From contig BLLK01000045.1 in the NCBI GenBank assembly GCA_021927905.1, forward strand, positions 3,410,001 to 3,474,000: a stretch of DNA of 64,000 nt. The letters are read 5' to 3'. Position 1 is the first letter of the stretch. Every line of letters starts with the position of its first letter. The notes beneath the pieces were generated by a model. The model did no database searches, was not told where the DNA came from, and saw only the letters and a program-made list of their open reading frames with translations. The DNA is from Chaetoceros tenuissimus (Eukaryota > Bacillariophyta > Thalassiosirophyceae > Chaetocerotales > Chaetocerotaceae). Below, piece by piece: positions 33,611 through 43,828 of this stretch. A program made the translations under genes and the position numbers.

Positions 33611-35104
33611 ATGGCAACAATCAGAAGAACAAACAACAGAAGCAAAAGGAAAATATCTCCCACTAGCATCATCGTGATCAGCATTATTCTATTCAAAATA
33701 TATTTTTCATGGTCCGATAGTTATAAAACAACACCACAACCACTAGAACCGGTGAAACAAGAAACACAACATGAAGTTGTACACGAAGATAGTTCTACGA
33801 AGAACCATGATGATATAGTAATACAGACCCCTGTAGTACCATCACAAGAAGATGGTTCCAAGAAGAAGAAGAACCATGACACAACAATACAACAACAACC
33901 TCCAAAATGTTCCCATGACGATTTACTCAAAATTCGACATCAATTACCACCTGAAATGTGTATATCAGATTATGAAGGTAATACACCCTGGTTACAAAGA
34001 TGTTCATTGACAATCGCCACCAAATGTCCAAAAGCTACCTGGCTCGAAGAATACTATCAAGAATTGCAACAAAACCACATTGAAACTCTCTCTCAAGATG
34101 GTACAAAGAAATTTCTAGGAATATCCATTGGATGCAATAAAGGCTTTGATGCGATACATACATTACGAATGGGGACTTTTAATGACAATATTAATAAACA
34201 GGACTGGAAACAAGCTATGGAATCCAAAGGTGGTAAATTGCATGATGCAGTTTGTGGACAAGATTCAGGTGATTTATTTGCTATATCACCATCGTTGCAA
34301 AATATGACTATTGATAAACCAAAGGGAGAAATGCATTGTGTCGAACCTATGCCCAAAACATTTGATAGTTTGCAATATTCATCGAAACATTTGCAATATG
34401 ATGAATATGGATTCCATGTCACGAATGCGGCTATATCCAAAGAAAGTGGTACCATGTATTTTCCATCCAATACCAACTCATCTTCTGGTGTTGAAAATCA
34501 AGGATTGGCAACTTGTCAAAATCACATGACGGAAGAGGAACGTTTGGAACAATGTCGTCCAGTGACTGTTTTCTCTTTGCAAGATTTTGTACATCAAAAT
34601 GTAAAGAGTCAAGGACCTATTCATATTTTGAGTATTGACGTGGAGGGATTTGATTGTGATGTCCTATCGGGAGCTAGAAAAGATGTCTTGCAAAGAGTGG
34701 AATATCTAGAGTTTGAATACAACTATATGGGCTCATGGGCTCAAGTTCATTTAAATGATGTCATTGAAATGTTGAATGAGATTGGATTCACTTGTTATTG
34801 GGCTGGGATGGATTTATTATGGAGAATTACAAATTGTTGGCAATCCTTTTATGATTTGCATGTATGGTCCAATGTCGCATGCGTGAATCGCAATAGAGTC
34901 CCAGATCTAGCAAACAAAATGGAAGAAAAGTTTCAAAACTCATTGAATCATACAAAGAAATGGAATAAATTTCCTGTTTTTGCAAGAAGGGCTCGAGAGC
35001 AGTATGCGGAACATGACTTGATGTCTTTGGACCATGAAAAGTTGACACAACGATATTATCTCAAGGAACCAGAAGCAATTAGTAAAAGTAAAAATGAGCA
35101 ATGA
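33611..35104 (+). CDS. FkbM-type methyltransferase, membrane-anchored
   Basis: Single exon, 497 aa. A basic N-terminus is followed by a signal anchor at ~18-35 (SPTSIIVISIILFKIYFSW) and a low-complexity Gln/Lys/Thr stem. From about residue 170 it reads as an FkbM/Methyltransf_21 SAM-dependent methyltransferase: FLGISIGCNKGFDAIHTL (SAM loop), HCVEPMPKTFDSL (acidic ribose-binding position), VTNAAISKESGTMYF, and HILSIDVEGFDCDVLSGARK near 338-357. Cys residues around 210-325 may form disulfides, consistent with a lumenal location. The family often O-methylates sugars; with the adjacent glycosyltransferase fusion a role in glycan modification is plausible but inferred. Start chosen at the first ATG that keeps the membrane segment near the N-terminus. 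Confidence 0.8.
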   Translation: MATIRRTNNRSKRKISPTSIIVISIILFKIYFSWSDSYKTTPQPLEPVKQETQHEVVHEDSSTKNHDDIVIQTPVVPSQEDGSKKKKNHDTTIQQQPPKCSHDDLLKIRHQLPPEMCISDYEGNTPWLQRCSLTIATKCPKATWLEEYYQELQQNHIETLSQDGTKKFLGISIGCNKGFDAIHTLRMGTFNDNINKQDWKQAMESKGGKLHDAVCGQDSGDLFAISPSLQNMTIDKPKGEMHCVEPMPKTFDSLQYSSKHLQYDEYGFHVTNAAISKESGTMYFPSNTNSSSGVENQGLATCQNHMTEEERLEQCRPVTVFSLQDFVHQNVKSQGPIHILSIDVEGFDCDVLSGARKDVLQRVEYLEFEYNYMGSWAQVHLNDVIEMLNEIGFTCYWAGMDLLWRITNCWQSFYDLHVWSNVACVNRNRVPDLANKMEEKFQNSLNHTKKWNKFPVFARRAREQYAEHDLMSLDHEKLTQRYYLKEPEAISKSKNEQ

Positions 35105-35129
35105 GTGGACTGTGCAGAGATTAGGCTAG

Positions 35130-37450
35130 TTACAAGCTGTAAGAAAGCGGTCGCTCAATTCTACTTCGGTTCAAATCTTGACGCATATGCTGCCATCTAA
35201 GATAATACTCTTTATCTTCAGCCGTGAAATTTTTACTTCCACCCTTACTTTTCACTAGCCGATCATCGGGGTATGGCTCTGGGACCTCTTCGATTGGAGT
35301 GAATTGATGAGGCTCGACTTTCATAAACCTATTTTTTGCCTCCCTTTTCTCTCCATACAATAGAACGTATATTTCTCTTTTGTCTATCTGCTTTTTATGT
35401 AAGGACTCCACGAATAAATCCCTAATTTTGCCCACAATATCTAGTGGACAAATCTGCAAAACAGGACATGGTTTTCCTTCGAATTGTATCACTCCAATCG
35501 ATCTATAATTGTGAACAGTGATTGGGTCTTGCTTTAACATCTTTTTAAGGAAACGATACTTAGCCGATTCTGCTTTAAAAAGCCATTGTAAGCGTTCTTC
35601 TTTAGGCAGTTTGTTATCCTTTTTCGCATGCTGAATCCCTTTTATCACCTTAGGATCAGCAACATCCAGAGCTTTCTCGAATTCCTCAATACCTTCGCTG
35701 TAACGAACTATTTCTAAGGGATAGATGGTTAAAGTAAGAGACGATGAGAGGCTATGGAGGATTACTTTTTCACATATTCCCACCCTTACTCACCAGATTC
35801 ATAGATGGTACCTAATCTATCATCTTCATTTTGACCATATCCATACCAAAAAACCATCACTCCAGAACGACTGTAATCAGAAAAGTACGAAGATTGGCTT
35901 TCACAAGGAAAGAGATCGAATGGCGAAAGGACGAAAACTGGATACAATTTCCCCTCGCTTCTTGCAAAGCATATTTCATGAATGCTCTCTTTTATTCGTG
36001 TACTTAAATTTGACATGACTACTTGTTGTAGGCTTGCCCGGTCTTCTTCCATATAGATGTTCAATTCTTTGTGGGATATTCCTTTTGTATCTAGAACTTT
36101 TGTAATGGAATAACTTTTCTTCTTCGGAATATACTCGCTATCCGAAATTTCATCTGTACTGATATCATTATCGCTACCTGAGTCACTACTGCTGTCTAGA
36201 AAAACCGAATCTTTTGCTTTCTTTTTCTTGTAATGGCGTTTACCGATGAAACTTTCTTGGGGATTCTTGAAATCATCTTCGGTAATACTTACTTCTTTTT
36301 CAAATTCTTTCTCCCCTTGCACGTGTTCTCCAATGGAAGGAGTAGGGTCATCGTTTGTAGACTTATCATCAACTTCCTTGTCATCTCCCGTATTAAAATC
36401 ATTATTGATCTTATCTGACGCATCGATGCTATGTTCAGGAAAATCATCTTCATCTAACTCATCATCCTCCCTAATTGAAGAGATTGATGGATAATCTCTT
36501 TCCTTAGAGTCATCAGCATTACTGATTGTAGTTTTATTGAGTCTTGCTCCATTGAACACGCCGCTGCTCTCTCCTCCAAAGTCTAATACTCTTCTCCCCC
36601 CTTGGAGATTCATGTCATGAAGCCTAGCTTTGCATAAACCTTTTCTCTTCTTCTTTTTGGTACGTTCGGGAGTAACTATAAAATGTGCAGAATCACTTTT
36701 TTGTCCGTCTTCAAATTGACAATCACCATGGTCATCTAAATCTTCAACCGACCGATGGTTTCTCTTTCTTTTCCATTGTCTAGACTTGTGCGGATGAGTA
36801 CTGCTTTCTTCATCATCTATTACCGAACTAGACACTTCATCTACTTCATTATTTGTATGTTCGCTCACGTGCTTCCAAACATTCCGATCCTTCCGCGGTT
36901 TTCGAGCTTCTACTCTCAAGCTTTCACGTGAGAGTACAAGATTCAAATCCAGAATAGACAAAGTTTTTCCCGTTCGAAGTTTATGGACTATTTCCTTTGG
37001 AAGCAAATCTAGGCCTTGTTCTATACCCTCATTATAAGGAATAATTTGATCGGCTTCAATTAGGATAAAGTCATCAATACTATATCTATACACAATTCGC
37101 TTCATATTCATGTCCTTCTCTCCTTGAGATGATTGCTGACGAAAAGTGTCATGCAACCAGTTATTGCGAATGTATGTAGGCGTGTCTTGAACGTCGATTT
37201 GTATGACTGGCCAATAATATGGAACAGGGACATGATCTTCTTTTATGAATCCCAACTCATAGAAATCATTCTTCATCTCGGATGGAATTTTCGGCATTGG
37301 ATCTCTGAGAATGGAAGTACATAAAAATGGTTCTGTAGGTTCTCTAGTTTCATCCAACTCTTTCACATCGGAAGAAGAAGAGTCGTTGTCCTCGACATCT
37401 ACTTTACCACTAGCCGAGCCTGAAGCATTTGATGACACAGAGTTACCCAT
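35130..37450 (-). CDS. Large nuclear-type protein with PWWP/Tudor-like modules
   Basis: Exon 1 is 37450-35794 and exon 2 is 35713-35130; an 80-nt intron (gtgagt..cttag, phase 1) joins YES to EIVRYSEGIEEFEKAL. The product is 746 aa. Three regions share a similar plan of hydrophobic strand then aromatic-Gly end: PVPYYWPVIQIDV (~75-90), YPVFVLSPFDLFP..VMVFWYGYG (~500-545) and CPVLQICPLDIV..IYVLLYGEK (~640-690), with helix after the second one, resembling PWWP or Tudor-type folds. Between them lie basic stretches (RQWKRKRNH, KKKKRKGL) that fit nuclear localisation signals, and long acidic Ser/Asp-rich linkers. Likely a chromatin-associated reader; domain assignment is tentative. It converges on the FkbM gene with 25 bases between stop codons. 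Confidence 0.7.
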
Positions 37451-37659
37451 AATGAAGCTTGTATAGCAGAGGGATTATATATACTTGTATCAAGCGCTTG
37501 TATATCTTATGAAGTAATGATAGAAGAAGAAGAAGAAGTGTGATGGTATGGTGGTGATGGATATGAAGAACAATTCTACCTTGACATTTGACATTAGATG
37601 TCATACTAAAATAGAAGCATTATTTTATTTAGATTTTCGTTATTTACAATGACAATTAG

Positions 37660-38761
37660 TTACTTCACAGCAGCAACCTTCTGGCTTTCATGCTTTTGAA
37701 CTCTTTGTAAATAACTAGATTTAGGATGAATGAACAAATCAGACTTTTGAATGTTATTTGAAAACCTCTCGTAACCATTATCTTGCATAATCTTTCGAAA
37801 TTGATTCCTCGATTCACACTCTTGACCAAGTTTACAAAAACCATTAAAGTTCTCAATCATGAACAGTTCGATAAACACTTGATCAAAGTCAATCTGGTTC
37901 AATACCAATGGTTCTGATCCTTCTACATCCAAAGAAAACAAAGTTATATGTCCCTGTGGAAACACGTCCAGTAGTACATTGGTCAAATGGCCACATGGAA
38001 CAATGACTGGTTCCTTTACACGATTTTTTGTATAGGCTGTCTCAACAGAACCATCTGCCAATCCTGCATTTGTAAAAATTGTATTATCAAATTGTATAGT
38101 TTTGTTTTGTGCCTCTTCTTCCAATGTACAAGTTGGTGCAAAATTAAATCGATGTGCCTATGAAATACAAAGCATGTGGTGAGCGAGGTAAGAAAGTAAC
38201 ATTATCTCGTAAAGCACTGTCTATACATACCTGAGGTCTATTTCCAACCAAATCTTTAAACACATTCGGATTGCCTTCAATAAGCAATGTATCCCAACCA
38301 AGACACGTGTCGAAGAAACGACTATTACTCTCCGTAATCCCATTGAACGCACCAATTTCCAACATGGAACCTCTGATCGGTGGACCATCTTCATTCAGAA
38401 AAAGAGTACGATATAATGTCAAATCTTCATTATTGGCCGAACGCTCCTTTGTCCCAGTCAAGTTAAAGTAGGAAGTATAGGATGGATATTCTCCACATGT
38501 CTCTCCTCTTTGTCGTTGATTTGGGTACGATTCTGGCGCTTGGTAGTTGTATCGTGATTTATAATATTCCATTCTTTCCATGTAACTTCTCTCTTGGATA
38601 AAGTTCAGTTTCTTTACTGCTACGCGACCATTTTGGAGACTACTCTGGTTTCTCAAGTGTTGATCTTTGATGGCTGTATTGAAAAATGTAACATTAAAAA
38701 TCACGACAAAAATGGCAAAGACAAAGATTGCAGCAAATACAGCTGGCTTGTTTGGCATCAT
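37660..38761 (-). CDS. FkbM-type methyltransferase, second gene
   Basis: Exon 1 is 38761-38231 and exon 2 is 38157-37660; the 73-nt intron is phase 0 between NRPQ and AHRFNFAPTC. The product is 342 aa. It has a signal anchor at ~7-28 (AVFAAIFVFAIFVVIFNVTF), then MLEIGAFNGITESNSRFF with LLIEGNPNVFKDL (SAM-binding pattern), and FSLDVEGSEPLVLNQIDF as the second conserved motif. This branch of Methyltransf_21 (with the NRPxAHxFNFAPTC segment) is common in algae. It differs strongly from the gene at 33611, so the two are not a recent duplication. Membrane-anchored, probably Golgi lumen; substrate unknown. Confidence 0.85.
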
Positions 38762-39457
38762 GTTATTGTTGTGAGAAATATTCTAGATGGAAATGGCAAC
38801 ACAAATGAATACAGCAACCTTGTTGCTAGGGTAAAGCAAAAGTAAGGGAACAAGAAAGACTTTGAAAGGTGTAAGGTGCACTGCGTGCGATGTGAGGAAG
38901 AACAACGAGACATATGTAGTCTTCTTCCGCCGATGACTTCCCACAAGCTAAAATAGATTATACTTACCAAAGACGATGAAAAATTCCTTTTTTCAATTAT
39001 CTTTTTACATTTGACAATCATGTGACCAAATTATTTAAATGTGAAGTCTGTTGATGATAGCAATTAAAAGTTTACATTTTTGTTTTAGAATATGAATGGA
39101 AGATTGGTCAAGAATTATTTTATTCAAAAATAGAATGCTAATAGTTTGTCTTTAGGAAGAAGTTTGTTCCCTTTCCACCCTGATAGATGGATGATACAAT
39201 ACGTACGAGCTAGACAACAAAATTCTCAACTCTCAACTCTCAACTGAAGATTGATGAATGCATGAATGCTATCAAAGATGGATCATAGATCATTGATACA
39301 ATAGTGTACCGTATCTATTTCGAAGTTGACTTGAGACTCTCGTATCTCCAAGGGAAGCATACCCAAGCAAGGATTATTCAAGAACAAGATATTTTACAGC
39401 ACATGTAAAAAAGAACATTTAATTTCTCCTAGCCATAAGTACCAAAAAGATTTCATC
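38762..39457. other. Divergent intergenic region, no gene seen
   Basis: About 700 bases between the FkbM-type gene and the EDR2-like gene. It contains a small TCAACTC tandem run near 39225-39246 and otherwise only short frames. It presumably carries two promoters. Confidence 0.5.
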
Positions 39458-42130
39458 ATGTCAACAACACAGCAAAGAAAACGAAACAATAGTAGACGAC
39501 ATGCCGGTGCAGTTCAAGTACGAGGCATGATCCGTCGTGTCTGGAGACCTCGTTATCTCGAAATTGATAAAGAAGGAGTACTTCGCTATTATGAAGCTGT
39601 ACCTACATCTAGTACCAATACTAACAACACGAAACGAGATATACGAAATGAATTGCAAGCCTTCACTCTTTCCAAAGATCTTCAATCATTACAACAGAAA
39701 GATGAACCAGATGACGATCATGTACTAGTAGATACTCCTCATGATGATGAAGATTGGAATGCTATTGAAGATGAAAAGGTGGAAGTCATTTTAGACCCAT
39801 CGACAGCTACACATACAACAGTGTACCAAAATGACTCACAAGAACAGCAGCAGCAGGAACAAGTACCGCTGCATCAAATTCACAATCATAGACCCAAAGC
39901 CATCATGACAATCTTATCCGCTAGAAACATTGATACAAATTCTCTAAGAGACGTACATGTCGGTCTACCGCCAAATACTTTCGGATTTGTCTTTTGCGGC
40001 AGACAAGTGTTTACAGAACAACAAGAAAATTTCGAAGCCAGCATTACTTCCTTGAATGAATCGCAAGATATGGATAATGTCTGTCATCCCTTGAGTATAC
40101 TACATGTCAATGATCATTATTTTGACACGAGTAGAGATTATCTCTGTGCGGTTTCTTCGGAACAGGAAGCGGAACGGTGGGTAAAGGAATTGAAATGGGC
40201 TGCTGAAAAGACCTATCAGTCGAAATCGAAATGGTTGGAGGATGGTGAAGAGATTCATGTTAGGGGATCGTTTGAAGAAGGGCTTTCTCCTATTCGATTC
40301 TCTCATCGGTCGCATAAACATGGGATATTTAATGATTTGGTGTTGGACCATGAGAATCCAAATCATGGCTTGGATAAAAGTTTATTGAGTGATACTTCGA
40401 CTGTTTTGACAGATCCCATGGGAGAAGGATATACCATTGTTACCAAAGTCAAGAATTTCAACATTTGCAAGAGGGATTGGGTGCGTTTGGTTGGGATTAA
40501 ATGTGACATTGTCTATGAAATACAACTTTTACTATTGGGTCCTTATCATTTAGTCAATCGGACAACCATTCATACTGAATGTGATTCTATAAATGATGAT
40601 GAATTGGAATGTTGGACTGTGGAACAACGTACCATATTCAGAACATTTCAGGAAGTTTTGGACTTGTTATCGTTTGGATTCAGAGATACAGAATCAGTTG
40701 TGGATATCACTGCAGCCATGAAAAGTCTGGACTTTAGTAAAATCTTTAGTGTCAAAGATGAACTTGCAAAAAGCTGTGACTATGTCGACAAGGCTTTGAG
40801 ACTCATTACATCCGATCCGGAACTATGTGATTCTATGATGGTAAAGAGCTTCCTAGGACTGTCTACCAATGGAGATAGTCTCATTGTTCCTCGTGTACGA
40901 AAAGATTGCATTGAAGTTGCAAATATGCTGAGTATTCCATGTGGCCAATCTATAGATACATTTGTCAAATCATGGGTGTTCAAAGTCGAAAAGCATACAG
41001 AAAAGAATATACATTGGACCAAATATGCGATGCTATCCATGCGTAATCCAATGGTGGAGTCTGTTGTATCTATGAAGGCAGTGTATTTGGCAAGTCGAAC
41101 ATTTTCATTCCTTTGTTCAAGTCAAAGGACAATGAATGTGCGAGCTGATGCAATGCTTGTCATTTGCGGGGGTTTCTTTTATAGTGGTTATAACTATGGA
41201 TTGAAGAAAGGTGGAGAGACAGAAAAGACAAGTGAAAAGAATGGAATGACTATTCGAGGTTTACCAGAAAAGAGGAATCATCTGCAAAGAACGGGTGGAG
41301 ATACAGAGAATCCAATCCTTGATAATGATGATTATGGATCCAATGAGGCACATACACTATCATCGCCACTTCCAAAGTATCCAGATAATGAAGGAAATTC
41401 TTGTTGGTCAGAACCAAGAGATGATATCTTCAAAGTTCGAGGAAAGACCTATCTCAGGGATAGAATAAAAATACCATCCGGCCCAGCTCCTTTCAAATCT
41501 AGAGGATGTGACATGTGGTTGACGGATAATCCAGAACGAAATATTTCTCGTCTACCGTGCGTACTTGGGAAGAAGCTCAGAGAAAAAGACACATTCCTCG
41601 TCAATTTCCTTCTGCCATTTGGTAACTTTGTCATGTACTTTTCAGTAGATGAGGAAGCCATGCCAAAGAATGCCAGAGATGTATGGAAAAAATTTAAAAA
41701 TGGGGATCAACTCTATCGGGATGCAAGATTGAAGCTACTACCTGTTGTCATCGAAGGGCCCTGGATTGTAAAGAAAGCTGTGGGACCTGGGAAAGCTCCT
41801 GCTTTACTCAGTCAATCTATTCCTTTGCAGTATTACTTTAAGGAGGCAACTGAAGACATGAAAGCTGTCTATGAAGTAGATGTAATCATTACAGCGTCAC
41901 GCATCGCAAAGGGTATTTTGAATGTAGTCAAGAGTCACACAAAGAAATTGACGATCGCATTGAGCATCATCATTGAAGCTACGAATGAACAAGAACTTCC
42001 AGAGATAGTTCTTTGTTCAACCCAGTTGCATAATTTGAATCTTGATCATTGTCCGCAACTTCCAAAATATTTTCCTCCTTTGGAGATTGATAACGACGAT
42101 AGTGATGACTACAGTGAGTCTTCTATCTGA
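39458..42130 (+). CDS. PH and EDR2_C (DUF1336) domain lipid-binding protein
   Basis: Single exon, 890 aa. The N-terminus has a pleckstrin-homology start (VRGMIRRVWRPRYLEIDKEG, then VLRYYEAV, ~18-45), a Gln/Asp-rich insertion, and the PH end (DYLCAVSSEQEAERWVKELK, ~225-250). Residues ~325-420 could be a PX-like or START-like region (YTIVTKVKNFNICKRDWVRL). The C-terminal ~220 residues match EDR2_C/DUF1336: FKVRGKTYLRDRIKIPSGPA, GCDMWLTDNPERNISRLPCV, FLVNFLLPFGNFVMYFSVDE, ending with LYRDARLKLLPVVIEGPWIV and VVKSHTKKLTIALSIIIEAT. In plants such proteins bind phosphoinositides and act in endomembrane and defence regulation; here a role in membrane contact or lipid sensing is inferred. Confidence 0.85.
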   Translation: MSTTQQRKRNNSRRHAGAVQVRGMIRRVWRPRYLEIDKEGVLRYYEAVPTSSTNTNNTKRDIRNELQAFTLSKDLQSLQQKDEPDDDHVLVDTPHDDEDWNAIEDEKVEVILDPSTATHTTVYQNDSQEQQQQEQVPLHQIHNHRPKAIMTILSARNIDTNSLRDVHVGLPPNTFGFVFCGRQVFTEQQENFEASITSLNESQDMDNVCHPLSILHVNDHYFDTSRDYLCAVSSEQEAERWVKELKWAAEKTYQSKSKWLEDGEEIHVRGSFEEGLSPIRFSHRSHKHGIFNDLVLDHENPNHGLDKSLLSDTSTVLTDPMGEGYTIVTKVKNFNICKRDWVRLVGIKCDIVYEIQLLLLGPYHLVNRTTIHTECDSINDDELECWTVEQRTIFRTFQEVLDLLSFGFRDTESVVDITAAMKSLDFSKIFSVKDELAKSCDYVDKALRLITSDPELCDSMMVKSFLGLSTNGDSLIVPRVRKDCIEVANMLSIPCGQSIDTFVKSWVFKVEKHTEKNIHWTKYAMLSMRNPMVESVVSMKAVYLASRTFSFLCSSQRTMNVRADAMLVICGGFFYSGYNYGLKKGGETEKTSEKNGMTIRGLPEKRNHLQRTGGDTENPILDNDDYGSNEAHTLSSPLPKYPDNEGNSCWSEPRDDIFKVRGKTYLRDRIKIPSGPAPFKSRGCDMWLTDNPERNISRLPCVLGKKLREKDTFLVNFLLPFGNFVMYFSVDEEAMPKNARDVWKKFKNGDQLYRDARLKLLPVVIEGPWIVKKAVGPGKAPALLSQSIPLQYYFKEATEDMKAVYEVDVIITASRIAKGILNVVKSHTKKLTIALSIIIEATNEQELPEIVLCSTQLHNLNLDHCPQLPKYFPPLEIDNDDSDDYSESSI

Positions 42131-42557
42131 ATACAGCTATAAACCACTCTTATACATTACAACAAACATTCTAAACTATAACCCTAAACAAAACTAAATA
42201 CACTATAAGAAAGACAAGAAAATACTATCTCGATTTAGCTTCCACAGACATCTTCTTCACTCATTTCATTGTATATCAGCATGAAGGCATATCACGAAAA
42301 GGTAACAAGATATTCACATACAAATACATGTGTTCATGGTTCCGAGAAGCCTATTATTTGTGACCAATCTCTTCTCGCACGTAGGAGACGTGTACTGACT
42401 GTCATCCTGCTTTTTAAAACAAAGCTGCTCTCTGATAGGTTCTCGACTGGTGTCACAAAGCTGCGATTTGGTTGGCCAGAGGGTAGTGTCATCCTGCTTT
42501 TTATACAAAAATTTCTCTTTCTAAAACAATTACTTAAAGCCCTTTTTGTATTTTTAA
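42131..42557. other. Intergenic region with a short direct repeat
   Basis: TGTCATCCTGCTTTTTA occurs near 42400 and again near 42489. No gene seen. Confidence 0.45.
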
Positions 42558-43124
42558 CTATTCACCGCTGTAGGCATGTTGCCAAATTTTGTGGTGAACA
42601 ATAAATAATCCGATTTTTCGTCGCTCTCCGCCTTTCTTCATAGGAGGATATGTCCATAGGTTACTTGTAATGATGCGACATTTGCATCCACATTTCATAG
42701 TATTTTTAGTATTTTTTTTCTTTCCAGTGATGCTTTCGCCTTTCTTTGGTCTTGGATTCCCATAGTTGCTACATTGAAAACTTGTGCTACTATCACATGT
42801 CCAAGAAAAATTAAAGTCAGAAGCAGTAGAGAAATCTGTTAATGTCCGCTCAAATTCCTTTCGCTCCCAAACAGAGCCAATGGGGAAACACAACGCAGCC
42901 TTCTGCTCTAAGGTCTTGTCATCGAGATTCATTGCTTCGTTTACATCCATGCCTTGTGGAGGCTCATCTTCGAAGTGCGTTGACTTGAATAAAACATCCT
43001 TGACATCAGGAACAGCAGCCAAAATGTTAGTTGGTACGTTATTTTTGTAGCTTCCAGTGAAGCGAATTTCGACTACACCATTTTGCATTAATGATAACAT
43101 GTGTTGATCGATATCATATTGCAA
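42558..43124 (-). pseudogene. Probable fragment of FAR1/MULE-type transposase (zinc-finger region)
   Basis: A 188-codon frame. The centre GSVWERKEFERTLTDFSTAS followed by FNFSWTCDSSTSFQCSNYG and, after a basic linker, MKCGCKCRI resembles the FAR1/FLYWCH-type N-terminal zinc finger of Mutator-like transposases (aromatic-rich strand plus spaced Cys). No RNase-H core follows, so this is either a small domesticated DNA-binding protein or, more likely, a transposon remnant. The assignment rests on pattern only. Confidence 0.4.
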
Positions 43125-43828
43125 TGAATATTGATAGCAAAACTATTTCCACGGTAAGCCCAAGGCATTTCACGGTGCATATATTTTTCCATGTGTAATG
43201 TGAATGGTAACATCACTACATCGAAGTTGCATGTCAAAGGACTAGCTATAACTTCACTGAATCAATTGTAAAAGTCAAGTCTCATTGTTGTATAGAGTTG
43301 GAGAAGCAGTGAATAAATACATATGATAATAGTAGAAGAGCAATTGGATTGCGTGCTTTATTCATTGCAATGTATTGTACATTACTCTAATACGTAATAC
43401 GAGACAACATGTTGTGTGGTTGAGAAGAAGCGACAGGCTAGCAAATATGAAGGTTTTACTGACACTTGTCATACGACAAAAGATACGGGATAGACCTGGG
43501 AATGAAGTCACTAACGGCTATCTACTGTCTACTGCCTGTACGGTACTACTACTGACTCTACTAACACTAACTCGACGTGGAGAAAGAAAGGTTCTCAATT
43601 CCCTTTGAACGTTGTTCTTTTCACGACCGATAATCCTCTTTTTGACATTTCTCCAAATCTGCATGCATTTTTCCGATTCTTCCATTCTTCCATACAATGT
43701 TTTTCTCTTCGACGAAGAAAAAGACAACAAACCTTATTGGGAAGTTTATTGCACCACACAAACCGCTAGTAGGAGTATTGTTATAGCAAACAAATAGATA
43801 TATACCTATTCTGCTATTCAAACGAAAA
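43125..43828. other. Intergenic region upstream of 7TM gene
   Basis: About 700 bases with only short frames; presumed promoter of the receptor gene lies at the 3' end. Confidence 0.45.
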
